Origin: Prevotellaceae bacterium UBA1787
Lineage (GTDB): Bacteria; Bacteroidota; Bacteroidia; Bacteroidales; Bacteroidaceae
Assembly (NCBI GenBank): GCA_002315195.1
Contig: DCGD01000046.1
Span: 1 to 5,159 of the forward strand
Reading direction: 5' to 3'
DNA: 5,159 nt
Made by a program: the position numbers and the translations under genes
Notes under the pieces: model-generated
What the model was told of the DNA's origin: nothing
The model's database searches: none
Seen by the model: the letters and a program-made list of their open reading frames with translations, nothing else
Shown: positions 4,127-5,159 of the stretch, in pieces
How the letters are laid out: every line of letters starts with the position of its first letter
Numbering within the stretch: position 1 is the stretch's first letter

Positions 4127-5159
4127 ATGAAAAAAATATTATTATATACCGCGCTTGGTGCCATGACGATGCTGGCATCTTGCTCACAGGACGAGAGTCT
4201 TGACATGGCTACCAACCATGGCGGCGAACTCTCTTTCCGCACTATCGTAAATTACGCCACCCGTGGCAATGTGGCGGATGTGAATATAGTCAAAGAGAAC
4301 GGTTTCAAGGTTACCGCCTTCCTCTATGGTATGGACGGTGGAACAAAGAAAGTGCAGACCGCGCCTTACTTCAATGATATGGAAGTGACATGGAATGAGA
4401 CATGGGAACATGCCAAGCGTTACTGGCCTGGATCAAACGAATTTGTTGATACTAACGTTCCTGCCAAGGGGTTCGACTTCGTGGCTTATTCTCCGGCGGC
4501 TACTACAGGCGTGACATACGACGACAAAAAGATGCTGGTGACTGACTATACCATCCCTGCGGACGTGGCCGATGAGAAAGATCTCGTTGTAGCCAATGCA
4601 CAGAACCAAAACGAGACTGACAACGGCATTGATTTCGTGTTACTCAATTTCAAGCACGTCCTCTCACAAATTGAAGTAAAGGCAAGCAACGCCTCAAATT
4701 ACTATCACATTGACATCGAGAAAGTGGAAATCCACAACGTGCATGGCAAGGGTACGCTCACCTACGACTATGCCGCCGACTCTCCCGTGGCTTGGTCAGC
4801 TACCGACGCTGCCGTATCAAGCAATGTCTATACTTCGGCACCCGAATCGGCTGCTCCCATCGGCGCGACGGCCACTTCCTTGCATAAAAACGAAAACTAT
4901 TTCATGATGCTGCCTCAGACTGCCGCTGTCTGGGCCCCTGAGACTCAAACACAGACCGCCGCCGGCGCTTACTTCGTTGTTTCTTGCAAAATCTACACCG
5001 GTTCGGGCACTGACAAAGAATACCTGTTCGGTGTAGGGGATGCAAACAACTACGGTCGTGTGCCCATCCCCGTTCCCGCCAATGGCACGGGCCAAAACCA
5101 GGGCAAACTTTGCTGGGAACCCGGCAAGAAATATACCTACACCCTCGAGTTCTTCAAGG
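4127..5159 (+). CDS. Second fimbrillin family protein, C-terminus beyond window
   Basis: An open frame of 344 codons plus one base runs to the window edge without a stop. It is a paralog of the preceding fimbrillin, about half identical by eye and nearly collinear. It has a lipoprotein signal ending LASC (Cys19) then SQDES; YATRGNVAD with Arg46 as likely processing site; GFKVTAF (59-65), RYWPG (98-102), LNFKHVLSQIEV (173-184), EKVEIHNVHGK (198-208), NYFMMLPQT (257-265), IPVPAN (314-319) and KKYTYTLEFF (334-343). By comparison with its neighbour about 43 codons are missing, including the final strand. It starts with ATG only 22 bases after the previous stop, with no room for a terminator and an A-rich leader, so it is surely cotranscribed with the first fimbrillin. 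It differs from its neighbour in the exposed stretches (for example residues 66-97 and 212-250). It may be a second stalk pilin or a minor or tip subunit; sequence alone cannot say. Confidence 0.93.
   Translation, partial: MKKILLYTALGAMTMLASCSQDESLDMATNHGGELSFRTIVNYATRGNVADVNIVKENGFKVTAFLYGMDGGTKKVQTAPYFNDMEVTWNETWEHAKRYWPGSNEFVDTNVPAKGFDFVAYSPAATTGVTYDDKKMLVTDYTIPADVADEKDLVVANAQNQNETDNGIDFVLLNFKHVLSQIEVKASNASNYYHIDIEKVEIHNVHGKGTLTYDYAADSPVAWSATDAAVSSNVYTSAPESAAPIGATATSLHKNENYFMMLPQTAAVWAPETQTQTAAGAYFVVSCKIYTGSGTDKEYLFGVGDANNYGRVPIPVPANGTGQNQGKLCWEPGKKYTYTLEFFK

Noticed and set aside
1..5159. CRISPR array, tRNA, rRNA, integrase or transposase
   Set aside because: No regularly spaced repeats, no tRNA-like cloverleaf, and no recombinase or transposase motifs were seen in any frame examined.

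Overview
The window looks like Bacteroidales chromosome (Bacteroides, Prevotella or a close relative). The main evidence is its gene families: a DUF3575 protein, a DUF5119 lipoprotein and two Mfa1/FimA-like fimbrillins, a set I associate with type V pilus loci of this order. TAnnTTTG-type -7 promoter elements, mostly A-rich leaders rather than Shine-Dalgarno sites, and lipoprotein signals followed at once by acidic residues agree with this. Species cannot be set from the sequence.

Layout. Bases 1-435 hold no convincing gene. They contain two inverted repeats (141-155 and 181-217) and a good Bacteroidetes-type promoter (368-400). Bases 436-910 hold a weak, possibly decaying small unit: a 36-codon reading frame (436-546) followed by a 118-residue hypothetical protein (554-910). 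A terminator-like hairpin with a T7 run closes this unit at 972-1015. Bases 1016-1231 are the leader of the pilus locus, with a G8 tract, a small hairpin, and a palindrome (1178-1201) that overlaps the best -7 element for the downstream genes.

From 1232 to the right edge is one gene cluster, all on the + strand: a DUF3575 outer-membrane protein (1232-1852); a DUF5119 lipoprotein overlapping it by four bases (1849-2865); a fimbrillin with a GTG start (2947-4104); and, 22 bases on, a second paralogous fimbrillin (4127 onward) cut by the window end about 43 codons before its expected stop. I read it as one operon or two tightly linked transcription units.

How the genes work together (inference from known type V pili). 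The fimbrillins are exported as lipoproteins, processed by a trypsin-like protease after an arginine near residue 45, and polymerised by strand exchange. The DUF5119 lipoprotein, encoded where an anchor or assembly subunit is often found, may fix the pilus base to the outer membrane. The DUF3575 protein is probably an outer-membrane beta-barrel of unknown role. I see no clearly undescribed system. The least explained parts are the upstream unit at 368-1015, the palindrome before the operon, and the short repeats scattered through 200-1230.
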